Part shown: in pieces, positions 8,968 to 18,373 of the stretch
How positions within the stretch are numbered: position 1 is the stretch's first letter
How the letters are laid out: every line of letters starts with the position of its first letter
Assembly: GCA_016806145.1 (NCBI GenBank)
Contig: CP063168.1
Location: forward strand, 1-64,000
From: Variovorax paradoxus
Lineage (GTDB): Bacteria > Pseudomonadota > Gammaproteobacteria > Burkholderiales > Burkholderiaceae_C
Direction: 5' to 3'
Length of the DNA stretch: 64,000 nt
Translations under genes and position numbers: made by a program
The notes under the pieces: generated by a model
The model's database searches: none
Told to the model about the DNA's origin: nothing
What the model saw: the letters and a program-made list of their open reading frames with translations, nothing else

Positions 8968-9399
8968 CCGGTTGACTCCTTGTTGGCTGGCCGCTCGAAG
9001 GCCAGTGATTGTTGCTAAAAAGCGCTGCTATGTGACTTCGTGCTGCGGAAAGTTCAGAAGCACGGCCTGCGCGTCACATGAAACTCGTCTCTCGATGCCA
9101 AGCAACACATAAGCGCGGAGATGGCCAACGCCGAGGCGTGCATGAAGCTCGCGGTCGGCCCTCGCGCGAGCGAGGTCGTTACGATTTCCGGCGACCGCCC
9201 GCGAGATACCTCAGTGCTCGGTTGGCGCGAAGGCCTTGCTCGTCTTCGCGCGCCTCGGAGCATTGACAGTGTCCGCGCAGTTTCGTTCGAAGCGCATGCA
9301 TCGCAGATGCTTTTACGCGATCCGAACATGCTGCTAGTTTGCGCAAGAGCGCACGGCGGCGCCATCGCTGCTTCGCTCGAAAAAGACTGGCAGAAAGTA
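8968..9399. other. Intergenic region holding the promoter of the SDR-ligase operon
   Basis: Bases next to 8967 carry the ribosome site (AAGGAG on the reverse strand) and presumably the promoter of the four-gene operon running left. The rest, up to the araC stop, has unrecognised short frames on both strands, one of them antisense to the araC 3' end. I see no supported gene. Confidence 0.4.
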
Positions 9400-10404
9400 T
9401 CAGTGTGCATGTGCTGCGCGGTACGCACCCGGGGCTTCTCCCGTCCACTGCTTGAATGCACGGTGAAAGGTGCTGGCTTCGGAAAAGCCGACGCGCTGCG
9501 CGACCTCGGGCAGGCTCAAGCCTGTTTTCAGCAATAAATCGATCGCCGCGTCACGGCGAACTTCATCTTTGATAGCGCGGAACCCGCGGCCCTCGTCTTG
9601 CAGACGGCGACGCAGCGTCTGCGGCGTGACGGCGAGCAGCTCGGCTACCTGCTGAAGCGATGGGAGCGTGTCATCTAGCCGCTTGCGCAATAGGCGGCAA
9701 ATGCGATCGGGCAGCGCCGTTTCGTCGCGGTAGCCACTGATCAGGTTGGCGGGGGCGTTGCGCAGGAAGGAGTGCAGCGACTGCGCGTTCTGTACCACTG
9801 GTTGTGCGAGCCAGCGCGCGTCGAATGACATGCTCACATAAGGCTGGCCTTGACGAATGGCGGTACGGTAAATCCGTGCCGTTTCGTTGGGCTGCATACC
9901 GTGTGTGTAGTCTACCCCCAGGAGTTGGATGCGGCGGCCAATGAGCCATGACGCAGCCGCGAATGCGAACAGCATGGTTGCGCGGATCGCCCAGTCGGTG
10001 CGAGCGTTGGAGGGAGCGCGTTGCACGAATCGTAGGCATGCCGCGCCGCCCTGTACCGAAAGCCGCCCAATGAAATCGTCGACCAATATTCCGTACAGGG
10101 AAAACGCGCTGCGTAACGCCTCACCAAGCGTCATACAGCGTACTGCCTGGTCCATGCATCGCGCAAAGCAACCAGGACGCACCCGCCGACTCGTCAATCC
10201 AAAATACTCGTCGCGTAGCGCGCGGCGCAGGACCCGAATCAGCGCCGCGAACTGGTCGATCGTGATGTCCGCGCGCTCATCTTCGGCGGGCGTGGGTGCG
10301 ATACCCGCCCGCGTCAGCAGTGCCGTGCAATCCGCGCCTCGCGCCTGCGCGCCCAGAAGTAGTCCGCGTACATGCTCGATGGAGACCGTATGGCGGTGTG
10401 ACAC
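9400..10404 (-). CDS. AraC family transcriptional regulator
   Basis: A 334-residue regulator. Residues 1-220 form an arabinose-binding-domain-like part of the kind found in OruR/ArgR-type AraC proteins (TLGEALRSAFSLYGIL, ADITIDQFAALIRVLRRAL). The C-terminal AraC helix-turn-helix pair covers about residues 245-330 (LPSLQQVAELLAVTPQTLRR; LSLPEVAQRVGFSEASTFHR; AFKQWTGEAPGAYR). Its start is only 12 bases after the stop of the upstream ligase gene on the same strand, so it is probably the last gene of the hyuA operon and its pathway-specific activator. Confidence 0.9.
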   Translation of the reverse strand: MSHRHTVSIEHVRGLLLGAQARGADCTALLTRAGIAPTPAEDERADITIDQFAALIRVLRRALRDEYFGLTSRRVRPGCFARCMDQAVRCMTLGEALRSAFSLYGILVDDFIGRLSVQGGAACLRFVQRAPSNARTDWAIRATMLFAFAAASWLIGRRIQLLGVDYTHGMQPNETARIYRTAIRQGQPYVSMSFDARWLAQPVVQNAQSLHSFLRNAPANLISGYRDETALPDRICRLLRKRLDDTLPSLQQVAELLAVTPQTLRRRLQDEGRGFRAIKDEVRRDAAIDLLLKTGLSLPEVAQRVGFSEASTFHRAFKQWTGEAPGAYRAAHAH

Positions 10405-10416
10405 GGAAATATGTCC

Positions 10417-12024
10417 TCATTTGAGCCGCGCAAGTGCCATTGCGCGCAGCATGCTGCGTTGCACCTTCGTACCGTTCGCGCCGTCGCTTGCGGGGAAGGC
10501 ATCGACTTGCCACACGTGCAGGGGAACTTTGAATGGGGCCAACACGGCAGCGACGGCGGCCAAGAGCGATGCTTCATCGAGGGCCACGCCGACTTTGCAG
10601 CGCACAAAGGCGACGGGTCGCGTGCGCCCCGCGAATTCGATCGCCACCACTTGCGCGTCCGCTACGCCTGGCTGGCATTGCAGAACGTCCTCGATCTCCG
10701 CAGGACTGACAAGATAGCCAGAAATCCGCATCGTATCGCTGATGCGGCTCACATAGACGAAACTGCCGTCGCCGCGTGTATAGCCGAGGTCACCTGTATC
10801 GAAGAAGCCCTCCGCATCGACGACCTGATCTGTGGCCACCGCGTCTTCAAGATAGCCAATGAAGTATGTTGGCGACTGGATCTGCAGTCGCCCCAGTTGC
10901 CCGTGCGGCAGCAGCGCACCGCTGGCGAGATCACGAATCCGCACGAGAGCCTTCGGATGGGAGGGGAAGCCGCCGGCCTCGACACGTTTGTCCATCGGCA
11001 ATGTGGGGCTCTGAATTGCGAACAGCGCCTGAACCTCGCTCGAGCCGTAGAGACCAACCAGGGGAAGACCCCGGGACCAGGCACTCTTGGCGAGTGCCGC
11101 AGCGCCAGAATTGAACGCCGCGTAGCCGGCGATGCGCACACTTTCGAATGCACCTCCGATATCGCCTTGGGCCAGCAGTTGCGTGAACATCTCGTCACTG
11201 CCGAACAGGTGTGTGATCCGATGACGACGCATCATGACGATGGCGCGCGGCGCATCGAAGGTGTGCATCAGTACGATCGGCGTACCTGCGGTGAGGGCAG
11301 CAAGCGCGGCACTGAAGCCAAACACGCCTGCAAAGGGTAAGGTCGCCAGCAGTTGTGCGTCCGGTGCCTGGAGCCCAGTGGTGCCGGCGACGTAGCTGCT
11401 GTGCTCGGCGATCGCCGCCCGTGAGTGCGCGACTAGCTTGGGCCGGGAAGTTGTGCCGGAAGTGGAGAACAGGATGCAGGGCGCGTCCAACTCTAAGGCG
11501 TGCTTTACGGTCGGCGAGGGCGGGGAGGCGGTTGCAAGCGTGTCCGGGCCTAGCGGGATAACCGGTTTTGCCAGATTTTGAAAAGCTTGCGTGGTTGCAA
11601 CTGCACCATAAACCACGATCTTTTCCAAACGCGCCAGCCGAGAGTCATGGCCCAATGTGTCGAGTATTGCGGCGAAGTCGACGTTTCTGAAGCGCGGCTC
11701 CATCACGAGCAGTCGTGCCTTCGACAGTTCGAGCAGGTGCGCCACCTCGTGCGCGCGGTAGCGGGTGTTTATCGCCACCAGCGCCGCCCCGATACGGCAG
11801 GCAGCCAGCAACAATGCGAGCCATTCGGGCCGATTGACCATCCAGACTGCAATACGGTCGCCGGCCGCGATGCCTTGTGCGCGCAGGAAAGCCTCACTGC
11901 CGGACACCAGCTTTGCGAATGCCCGATGGCTTAGGGTGCCGTCTTCGAGGATGAAAGCAGGTGCATCTCCGCGTCGCGCGGCGTTGTGCTCCGGCAAGTC
12001 GACCAACGACAGAGATTGGGTCAT
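10417..12024 (-). CDS. AMP-forming acyl-CoA ligase (third)
   Basis: A 535-residue ANL enzyme. Motifs seen are FSTSGTTSRPKLVAHS, LVGLYGSSEVQALF, GFFDTGDLGYTRGDG, the altered hinge SRISDTMRISGYLVSPAEIE, and GTKVQRSMLR with the catalytic Lys. The start ATG overlaps the phospholyase-like gene's stop by 4 bases, which decides it over the long open frame upstream. As a late gene of the hyuAB operon it probably activates the acid made by the earlier steps. The more divergent motifs set it apart from the two ligases at 3.4 and 5.0 kb. Confidence 0.88.
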   Translation of the reverse strand: MTQSLSLVDLPEHNAARRGDAPAFILEDGTLSHRAFAKLVSGSEAFLRAQGIAAGDRIAVWMVNRPEWLALLLAACRIGAALVAINTRYRAHEVAHLLELSKARLLVMEPRFRNVDFAAILDTLGHDSRLARLEKIVVYGAVATTQAFQNLAKPVIPLGPDTLATASPPSPTVKHALELDAPCILFSTSGTTSRPKLVAHSRAAIAEHSSYVAGTTGLQAPDAQLLATLPFAGVFGFSAALAALTAGTPIVLMHTFDAPRAIVMMRRHRITHLFGSDEMFTQLLAQGDIGGAFESVRIAGYAAFNSGAAALAKSAWSRGLPLVGLYGSSEVQALFAIQSPTLPMDKRVEAGGFPSHPKALVRIRDLASGALLPHGQLGRLQIQSPTYFIGYLEDAVATDQVVDAEGFFDTGDLGYTRGDGSFVYVSRISDTMRISGYLVSPAEIEDVLQCQPGVADAQVVAIEFAGRTRPVAFVRCKVGVALDEASLLAAVAAVLAPFKVPLHVWQVDAFPASDGANGTKVQRSMLRAMALARLK

Positions 12025-13331
12025 GCGCGGGCGTCCAGATCGAGCAGGGCGCGGTCGAAGCGCTCGAGGAAAAACGCGGCATTCTCCTCCGAGAAAATGA
12101 TCGGTGGGCGGATCTTGAGCACGTGACCATCGGGGCCGGTTGCGGAAATGAGCACGCGATGAGCGCGCAGCCTGTTGACCAGCCGCTGCGCGCCCGCGGC
12201 GTCGGGCGCCGCCGAGCCGGGTGCAACCACGTCCACGCCGAGGAACAGCCCGGCGCCGCGCACGTCCCCGAGCAAACGGTGCCGAGTTGCCCGCTCCTGC
12301 AGCCCCTGTCTCAGCAACGTGCCGACTCGCCGGGCGTTTTCTACAAGACCTTCGTCTTCGATCACCCCAAGTACCGCCATTGCCGTTGCGCATGCGACAG
12401 CGTTGCCACCGAAAGTATTGAAGTAGCGGCTGGTCGCCGCGAAGGCGTCGACTAGATCTGCGCGGGCGACTACGCCTGCAATCGGATAGCCATTGCCCAT
12501 CGGCTTTCCGAGCGTCACTAGGTCCGGCACCAGACCATGGCGCGCGAACCCCCAGAGCGTGTCGCCGGTGCGGCCAAAGCCGGCCTGGACTTCGTCGGCG
12601 ATGAACAGACCACCCGCCGCACGGATTGCGTCTGCCGCTGGTTGGAGAAAGCCGCGCGGGTCAGGCCGCACGCCGTCGCTGCTGAAGATCGTGTCGACGA
12701 TCAGAGCGGCAGGTACGATGCCGTGACGGCGCAGGTCTGCGATCGCGTCGACGACACCGCGCGCGAACGCCGGCCCGACGGCTTCAGGCTCGCACGCGGA
12801 TATGGCCTGCGGAGCCGGTACAGTGCGTACATGAGCCCCGAGAGGGACGCCATCGCCGAGCGAAGGAGAAATATGCGCGACGGCGGTCGTTACGCCATGG
12901 TAAGCGGTCTGTGTGACGATCACCCCTGTGCCGCCTGTGGCCGCGCAGGCGATGCGCAGTGCCAAATCATTGGCCTCGCTGCCTGTACAAGTCAGCATGG
13001 CCCGGGTCAGCGGTAGCGGAAAGTTGCCTAGCAGGCGCTCAAGATAGTCGATCACGGTTCGGTCGACATAGCGCGTGTGCGTCGCCAGCGTGGCAGCTTG
13101 GCGCTGAAGCGCGCGCAGCACCTTGGGATGGCTGTGCCCGAGCGAGGCGACGTTGTTGTAAGCGTCCAGGTGCGCATGCCCTTGCGCATCGTATATCCAT
13201 ACGCCTTCTGCTCGGGTCGCGACCAGGGGTTCGTCGTAGAAGAGACGGTAGGCTGGGCCCATGGTACTCGCGCGGCGAGTCAGAAGGTCCTGAGTTTGCG
13301 TGTCGGGGAGGGCGGGAAGGTGCATCGTCAT
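12021..13331 (-). CDS. Class III PLP enzyme of the ETNPPL/PHYKPL phospholyase branch
   Basis: A 436-residue fold-type I PLP protein. The cofactor Lys lies in VTLGKPMGNGYPIAG (K276) and the Asp in FIADEVQAGFGR (D246). The N-terminal AYNNVASLGHSHP and C-terminal GPDGHVLKIRPPIIFS resemble the human AGXT2L1/AGXT2L2 proteins more than ordinary omega-aminotransferases. Those proteins eliminate phosphate and ammonia from phosphoethanolamine or 5-phosphohydroxylysine. The gene lies 15 bases behind a hydroxylysine-kinase-like gene, the same pairing of activities as in human hydroxylysine breakdown. Plain aminotransferase activity cannot be excluded from sequence alone. Confidence 0.82.
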   Translation of the reverse strand: MTMHLPALPDTQTQDLLTRRASTMGPAYRLFYDEPLVATRAEGVWIYDAQGHAHLDAYNNVASLGHSHPKVLRALQRQAATLATHTRYVDRTVIDYLERLLGNFPLPLTRAMLTCTGSEANDLALRIACAATGGTGVIVTQTAYHGVTTAVAHISPSLGDGVPLGAHVRTVPAPQAISACEPEAVGPAFARGVVDAIADLRRHGIVPAALIVDTIFSSDGVRPDPRGFLQPAADAIRAAGGLFIADEVQAGFGRTGDTLWGFARHGLVPDLVTLGKPMGNGYPIAGVVARADLVDAFAATSRYFNTFGGNAVACATAMAVLGVIEDEGLVENARRVGTLLRQGLQERATRHRLLGDVRGAGLFLGVDVVAPGSAAPDAAGAQRLVNRLRAHRVLISATGPDGHVLKIRPPIIFSEENAAFFLERFDRALLDLDARA

Positions 13332-13346
13332 ATGCTTAGGGCTGGG

Positions 13347-14447
13347 TTAGGCGCCGTCCAGACCGCAAGCTTTCCGGAAGCGCGCTCCGGCCTCTTCCAG
13401 CGAAACGGTGGAGAGGCGGCGAAGGCCGAGCCACGCGGCGGGATTGTTGCGAAGGATGTACTTGCGGTTCTCGGGATGGAGTGTTGCGCGCCATTCAGTG
13501 ATCGCGACCGTCATGACCAGCCTGCCTGCAATCAGGAGGAACAGTGTGTCGATCTCTTCGTGGCGTAGTGGGATCTCGCGGTGAAAGGCTGCGACATAGT
13601 CACAGACGTCGTCCAGTGGATGTCCATGTGCAGAGATGAGGTACGAGCTCGCGATCGCGATGTCGTTCAGCATCGGCGCCGCTACAAGATCACCGAAATC
13701 GAGAACGCCGCATATGCCGGCCGTGTTGTCGTCGACAAGCAAGTTGTAGGGGTTGAGGTCATTGTGGATCAGCTGTTGCCTCAGACTTGAGACGCGCGGT
13801 TGTGCATGGTGTTCAAAGTCGCGCAGGAAGCATTCTGCGAGCCTTCGATCACTGACGCTGCGCAGATGCGCAAGCAAAGGGCGCACTCGCTGGATGTGGG
13901 TCAGATCCCAGAGGAGGTCCGGTGTGGTCTCTGCGTCGGTCAGGATCGCAAGCGCCGCGATGAGCTGGGCATGGGTCGTGCCAAGCGAACGACGCGTTGT
14001 CACCGAAGCCGTTGCCTGATGCATCGGTGTGCCGTGAAGGTAGGTCAGTAGGCGCACCCGCACAGGTTCGTCGCGGCCGAGATCTATTTTGGCGAAGTCC
14101 TCTCCTGCGAGAGTAGGTACCACCCGTTGCACGGGAAGACTTGGGGCCACGCGGGCGAGATGGCGCAGTACCTGGGCCTGGGTCTGCGTTACGCGCGCCG
14201 GCTCGGAAGGGTGTGATACCTTGCAGACGAACGTGGCGCCGTGCCGGTCGGCGATCCGATAGTTCTGGTCGCGCTCGCCGCTGAGCATCTCGAGCGCTAC
14301 GCATTCGATGCCGTACTGCTTACGTAGCGTGACGACGATCGTATCCAAGGGCACTTTGTCGACTATATGAGTGAAGACCTCGGTGGCATGCGTATCAGGT
14401 CCGGGTTTTCCCGGAAGAGCTCCCCCCTGGCGGGTCTCGGTGCTCAT
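13347..14447 (-). CDS. APH-family small-molecule kinase, hydroxylysine-kinase-like
   Basis: A 366-residue aminoglycoside-phosphotransferase-fold kinase. The ATP-anchoring Lys is in FVCKVSHP (K76), the catalytic base in IHNDLNPYNLL (D230) and the metal-binding Asp in VLDFGDL (D250). VRLLTYLHGTPM, LLWDLTH and the C-terminal HPENRKYILRNNPAAW match the layout of human hydroxylysine kinase (HYKK/AGPHD1) rather than antibiotic-resistance kinases. It would phosphorylate a hydroxyl group next to an amine, making the substrate for the downstream phospholyase-like enzyme. The start overlaps the hyuB stop by 4 bases. The exact substrate is unknown. Confidence 0.85.
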   Translation of the reverse strand: MSTETRQGGALPGKPGPDTHATEVFTHIVDKVPLDTIVVTLRKQYGIECVALEMLSGERDQNYRIADRHGATFVCKVSHPSEPARVTQTQAQVLRHLARVAPSLPVQRVVPTLAGEDFAKIDLGRDEPVRVRLLTYLHGTPMHQATASVTTRRSLGTTHAQLIAALAILTDAETTPDLLWDLTHIQRVRPLLAHLRSVSDRRLAECFLRDFEHHAQPRVSSLRQQLIHNDLNPYNLLVDDNTAGICGVLDFGDLVAAPMLNDIAIASSYLISAHGHPLDDVCDYVAAFHREIPLRHEEIDTLFLLIAGRLVMTVAITEWRATLHPENRKYILRNNPAAWLGLRRLSTVSLEEAGARFRKACGLDGA

Positions 14448-16198
14448 GCGCCGCCTTCCGGGCCGACTTCCTCATCGGGTCCTGTCAGGCCGTAGATCTC
14501 ACATGCGCGTTGCGGCGTGATCCAGCGCTCTTGTATATCCTTGCGAACCGCTGCGCGGTCACGCAGCCGTGGATTGCCATAGCCGCCGCCACCCGCGCAG
14601 GCAGAGACGACAAGCTCGCCCGGTGAAAGGGTGATCGAGCCAGCGTTCGGGATATCTTCGCGTGTCCCATCGCGCCGCAGCTTGTGTTGCCATGTACGCC
14701 CGCCCGCGAGCCCACCGGCAGCTCCTGCCGGATCATTGACTGCTCCGTCGCATACATAGGCGACAGTCATCGATCCTGAAATTGGCCCGAACTCCACCAG
14801 CAAGCTCGAAGCGCCGCGCTGGCGCCCAGCCCCTTCGGTATCGGCGAGCAAGCGCCGCTGCTGTACCAAAATTGGCATTCTCAGTTCATCGAGCTCCACA
14901 CTGTCTAGCAGGCACTGTCCGCCGTTGCCAGCGTGTAGCATCAATTGCCACGCATCAGCACGCGGTCCCGCACCGCCGCCGGTAAATCCAAGGAAGATCT
15001 GATTTACATACGACTCGCCTGTGTCAGCCCTCACTCCTGAGAGAACGCCCACCGACGGAGGTTGAAAGGGCCCGCACTCCGCTGCACCGATCGTCTCGCT
15101 GATGTCGGCCATGGCGCACTGCACAGGGCTGGTGACGCGGTCCGCGAGGTTGGTGGTGGCGACCGAGCAGGAGGTGGGATGCCGCGGAATGCCTACGACG
15201 CAGTTCTCCCGTAGCAGCACATCGATCCGCCGGAACGAGCCAGCATTCTTTGGCACCGAGGCGTCGATGCTGTTGAAGATCCCGATCATTGCAGCAGTAC
15301 GCGCGCATGCTTCCGACAGGTTCAGGCCGCAAGGCAAGGAGTCGATGTTGTCGCGAAGGTCGATCCGAACTCGTGCGGCTACGCTGTCAATTTCTACTTC
15401 CACTCGGACCGAGATGCCTTCTGGCGGCGTGCCAGGTATTGGATCGTGCGTAGAGATGCGCACCGAGCGTCCTGCGGGCAGCGCGCGAAGCACTTCCACC
15501 ATCCGCTCTTCGCTGTAGTCGAGCCAGTCTGCGGTGCGCGCGTCCAGCAGGTCCCAGCCGACTTCGCGACCTAGTGCAAGCAACTCACGTTCACCGATGC
15601 GTGTAGCGCCAAGCATCGCCAGAAAATCGCCACGCCATTGGTGCGGCACGCGGATGCGAAGTTCGCACATGCGCAAGACGTCATCCACCAACTTGTTATC
15701 GCGTTGCACGAGCACGCAAGGAAAGATCAGCGCACCTTCTTCGTAGACGTCGCGAGCCGTGCCCATATAGGTTGTCGGCTGCGAGTTGCCGCAGTCGGCT
15801 TGGTGCGCCTTGACAACCAGTGTGTAGCGGTGCTTGCCCTGCGCGTCGAAGATCGGCGTTAGCAGGCTGTGGTCGGCCGGGTGCGAGCACCCGTGATAGG
15901 GTGAGTTGTGCAAGAAGATGTCCCCTGGCCGCATGTCGGGATGGAAGTTCTTCATCGACGCCGCCATCAGATCCGGGCCTGATAGCACGTGGATTGGTAG
16001 GCTGTCCGCGGCAGCTATCAATTCGTCGTTTGCCGACACGATGCAACAGGAAAAGTCACGTGCTATGTTCAACACACCAGAGCGTCCTGTTCGCGCTAGC
16101 GTGTTGGCCATCTTGCGCGCGATGCCTTGCAGCCGGTTGTTGACAAGCGCGAGCTGTACGCCGTCGCGCGAAATCTTGGTGGGTGATGATGTGGACAT
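14444..16198 (-). CDS. hyuB: Hydantoinase B/oxoprolinase family protein
   Basis: A 584-residue protein of the HyuB family (NSPYHGCSHPADHSLLTP, MCELRIRVPHQWRGD, TSCSVATTNLADRVTSPVQC, CAGGGGYGNPRLRD). With HyuA it forms ATP-dependent enzymes that open hydantoins, 5-oxoproline or lactams, or carboxylate ketones. It hydrolyses the phosphorylated intermediate made by HyuA. The ATG giving MSTSSPTKISRDG is used; an ATG three codons earlier would overlap the hyuA stop by 7 bases and is equally possible. Confidence 0.88.
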   Translation of the reverse strand: MSTSSPTKISRDGVQLALVNNRLQGIARKMANTLARTGRSGVLNIARDFSCCIVSANDELIAAADSLPIHVLSGPDLMAASMKNFHPDMRPGDIFLHNSPYHGCSHPADHSLLTPIFDAQGKHRYTLVVKAHQADCGNSQPTTYMGTARDVYEEGALIFPCVLVQRDNKLVDDVLRMCELRIRVPHQWRGDFLAMLGATRIGERELLALGREVGWDLLDARTADWLDYSEERMVEVLRALPAGRSVRISTHDPIPGTPPEGISVRVEVEIDSVAARVRIDLRDNIDSLPCGLNLSEACARTAAMIGIFNSIDASVPKNAGSFRRIDVLLRENCVVGIPRHPTSCSVATTNLADRVTSPVQCAMADISETIGAAECGPFQPPSVGVLSGVRADTGESYVNQIFLGFTGGGAGPRADAWQLMLHAGNGGQCLLDSVELDELRMPILVQQRRLLADTEGAGRQRGASSLLVEFGPISGSMTVAYVCDGAVNDPAGAAGGLAGGRTWQHKLRRDGTREDIPNAGSITLSPGELVVSACAGGGGYGNPRLRDRAAVRKDIQERWITPQRACEIYGLTGPDEEVGPEGGA

Positions 16199-16200
16199 GG

Positions 16201-18258
16201 TCAGCATTGGGTGATGATCAGGCTGCCGGTCATGGTGCGGCGAATGGCGTTGCCTGGTGGGACGACGACAGTGGTGAAGGCAGATTCGACGATGGCGGGT
16301 CCATCGAACGTACGCGTGCTTGGTAGTGATTCGAGGCGGTGGATCGGCACTTCCAGAAGCCCCACCTTTGGGAAGTAGGCTGTGCGCCGGGTCGCTGTGC
16401 TCGTATCGCTCGCCGGAGGCGAAGCCATGAATTTCAAGGTGTCATGCAACCGTACTGACGCAGTGGCGGTCCATCCGACAATCTCGATAGGCGAAGTGAG
16501 GTCGTGGATGCCGAACACTTCTTCGTGCGCTGAATGGAATGCGGCCTCGATGGCGCGCACGTCTTGCGCGCAGCCGAGCGTCTGCATGGGCAGCTGAACA
16601 TCGATCTCCCATACTTGGTCGGGATAGCGCGCCTCGACCGACAGTTGCACGCTTCCGGCTTTACCGGCCAACTCGAAGAAGCTCGCGCACTGCGCCTGCA
16701 AGTCTGCAAGCACACGACTGGCGCCCTGAAGATCGAACCGGTCCGACCGAGTGAACCATGTGCGGCGATGTTGCGTGGAGAGCTCCGACATCAGCGCGCC
16801 GCAGGCAGATAGTGCCGGGCCCATCTCCGGGATCAGTAGCTCCTGCACCCCCAGCCTCTGTGCAATCCATGCCGAATTGAGGCCCGCCGCGCCGCCTCCA
16901 CCCACAAGGACGGCTTTTGAAGGGTCGACGCCCTGGTTGACCGTGATGTCCTCGATTGCCTGCACCATATTCTCGGTGGCAATCTGCACAATGGCTACAG
17001 CAGCTTCCTCCAGCGTTCGGCCGAGCGGGCGGGCTACGTTGCGTTCTATGGCCTCACGAGAAGCCCCCAGGTCAAGAGAGCGCAGGCCGCCGAGGAAATA
17101 CCTTGGATCGAGGTATCCCAGTACCAGGCATGCGTCCGTCAGCGTCGCGTGGCCAGCTCCGCGGCCGTAGGCCGCGGGCCCTGGGTCAGCACCGGCGCTC
17201 TGTGGGCCTACATGCAAGAGCCCACCTGCGTCCACCCAGGCGATCGAGCCACCACCGGCGCCTACGCTACGGATGTCGATCGACGGGAAGCCGGTAATAT
17301 GGCGCCCCGTAGGCGAGTCGATCTGCGTGTCGCGCGAGAGCGGGATATGACCTCTGCGTACCAAACTCACGTCGTAGGTTGTTCCGCCCGTGTCGGCAAC
17401 GATGGCGAAGTCATTGCTGCAGTCGGCCGATGCGAAGAAGCGACCAGACACTGGCGCCATCGCGGGGCCAGAGTTCAGCATTTGGATTGGCATCTGCGCC
17501 GCGGCCTCGGCATCGATGAGGCCTCCGCGAGACGTGATGACCAGCATCCGGCCCGCAAGGCCAGACTCCTTCAGAAAGTCTTGCAATCCAAGCAGGTGCG
17601 CGTGCATCGCGGGTTTAAGCGAGGCATCGATTGCCGTGGCCGAGGCACGGCGGTATTCACGGATCGACGGACTCACGTCGCTCGACAGGGAAACTGGGAT
17701 GCCTGGCAGTTCCTCGGCGAGGAGATCGCGCACGCGGCGCTCGTGACATGGATTGACGTTGGCCCACAGTAAGCAGACCGCCACCGCCTCAACACGCGCT
17801 GCACGCAGGGAAGATGCAATCTCCCGCATGCCGGATTCATCTAACGGGGTGCGGATGCTGCCGTCTGCAAGTAAGCGCTCTGGCACCTCCCAGGTAAGCG
17901 ACCGTGCGATGTAAGGGTCGGGAGTAGACAGCCCGTAGTCGAAGGGATCGGCTCGGCCCCCTTCGCGCAGCACGAGGATGTCCGGATGGCCAAACGTAGT
18001 CAGGAAGGCGGTGCGCGCCGTTCTTCCTGTGACGACGGCGTTCAGCGCATGCGTGGTGCCATAGATGAACATCTGCGTGCGGGCGAGCAGGTCGCCAACG
18101 CCGATATGCATTGCTTCCGCAGCAAGCCGCAGCGCCGCGCCCACCCCTTCGAGAGGCCTGCCCGGCGTAGTAGATGCCTTGTGCATTCGTAGGTTGCCGG
18201 CGTCGTCTTCCACGATCAGATCAGTGAAGGTGCCTCCGGTGTCGACTGCGATTCTCAT
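16201..18258 (-). CDS. hyuA: Hydantoinase/oxoprolinase family protein, ATP-binding subunit
   Basis: A 685-residue protein of the HyuA/oxoprolinase/acetone carboxylase beta family. The N-terminal ATPase motif is DTGGTFTDLIVED, followed by YGTTHALNAVVTGR, the central ADTGGTTYDVSLV and VLVGGGGAAGLN. The HyuA domains are hydantoinase/oxoprolinase N, then the main domain, then a C-terminal domain ending in SLIITQC. It activates the amide or carbonyl group with ATP for the HyuB partner. It is the first gene of the operon running to the araC gene and is divergent from a GntR regulator across 115 bases. Whether the substrate is a hydantoin, a lactam or a ketone cannot be told. Confidence 0.88.
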   Translation of the reverse strand: MRIAVDTGGTFTDLIVEDDAGNLRMHKASTTPGRPLEGVGAALRLAAEAMHIGVGDLLARTQMFIYGTTHALNAVVTGRTARTAFLTTFGHPDILVLREGGRADPFDYGLSTPDPYIARSLTWEVPERLLADGSIRTPLDESGMREIASSLRAARVEAVAVCLLWANVNPCHERRVRDLLAEELPGIPVSLSSDVSPSIREYRRASATAIDASLKPAMHAHLLGLQDFLKESGLAGRMLVITSRGGLIDAEAAAQMPIQMLNSGPAMAPVSGRFFASADCSNDFAIVADTGGTTYDVSLVRRGHIPLSRDTQIDSPTGRHITGFPSIDIRSVGAGGGSIAWVDAGGLLHVGPQSAGADPGPAAYGRGAGHATLTDACLVLGYLDPRYFLGGLRSLDLGASREAIERNVARPLGRTLEEAAVAIVQIATENMVQAIEDITVNQGVDPSKAVLVGGGGAAGLNSAWIAQRLGVQELLIPEMGPALSACGALMSELSTQHRRTWFTRSDRFDLQGASRVLADLQAQCASFFELAGKAGSVQLSVEARYPDQVWEIDVQLPMQTLGCAQDVRAIEAAFHSAHEEVFGIHDLTSPIEIVGWTATASVRLHDTLKFMASPPASDTSTATRRTAYFPKVGLLEVPIHRLESLPSTRTFDGPAIVESAFTTVVVPPGNAIRRTMTGSLIITQC

Positions 18259-18373
18259 GGGTTCCTTGAGCGGTGTTGGGGTGAGGACAAAATACTGCGA
18301 ACTTCGTGTTGACTGTTATAACAGATGACGGATATAGTATCCGAACTGTCACCGACAGGCAATCGACGAAAGG
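18259..18373. promoter_or_regulatory. Divergent promoter with two palindromic operators, hyuA/gntR
   Basis: A perfect 12-base palindrome CTGTTATAACAG sits at 18313-18324 and an inverted repeat GGATA-TAG-TATCC at 18330-18342. A plus-strand promoter can be drawn with TTGACT at 18309-18314 and TATAGT at 18333-18338 (18-base spacer), so both repeats overlap RNA polymerase sites. They are good candidates for GntR binding, giving autoregulation and control of the hyuA operon. Confidence 0.55.

Noticed and set aside
9121..9537. 138-codon plus-strand frame between the SDR operon and araC
   Set aside because: Runs antisense into the conserved araC C-terminus and has no recognisable family.
10417..12393. 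A 658-residue version of the third acyl-CoA ligase
   Set aside because: The first 123 residues are low-complexity Arg-rich shadow of the phospholyase-like gene; the ATG overlapping that gene's stop gives the normal family length.
13347..14447. Antibiotic-resistance aminoglycoside phosphotransferase
   Set aside because: The motifs and operon fit the hydroxylysine-kinase branch of the fold, not resistance enzymes.
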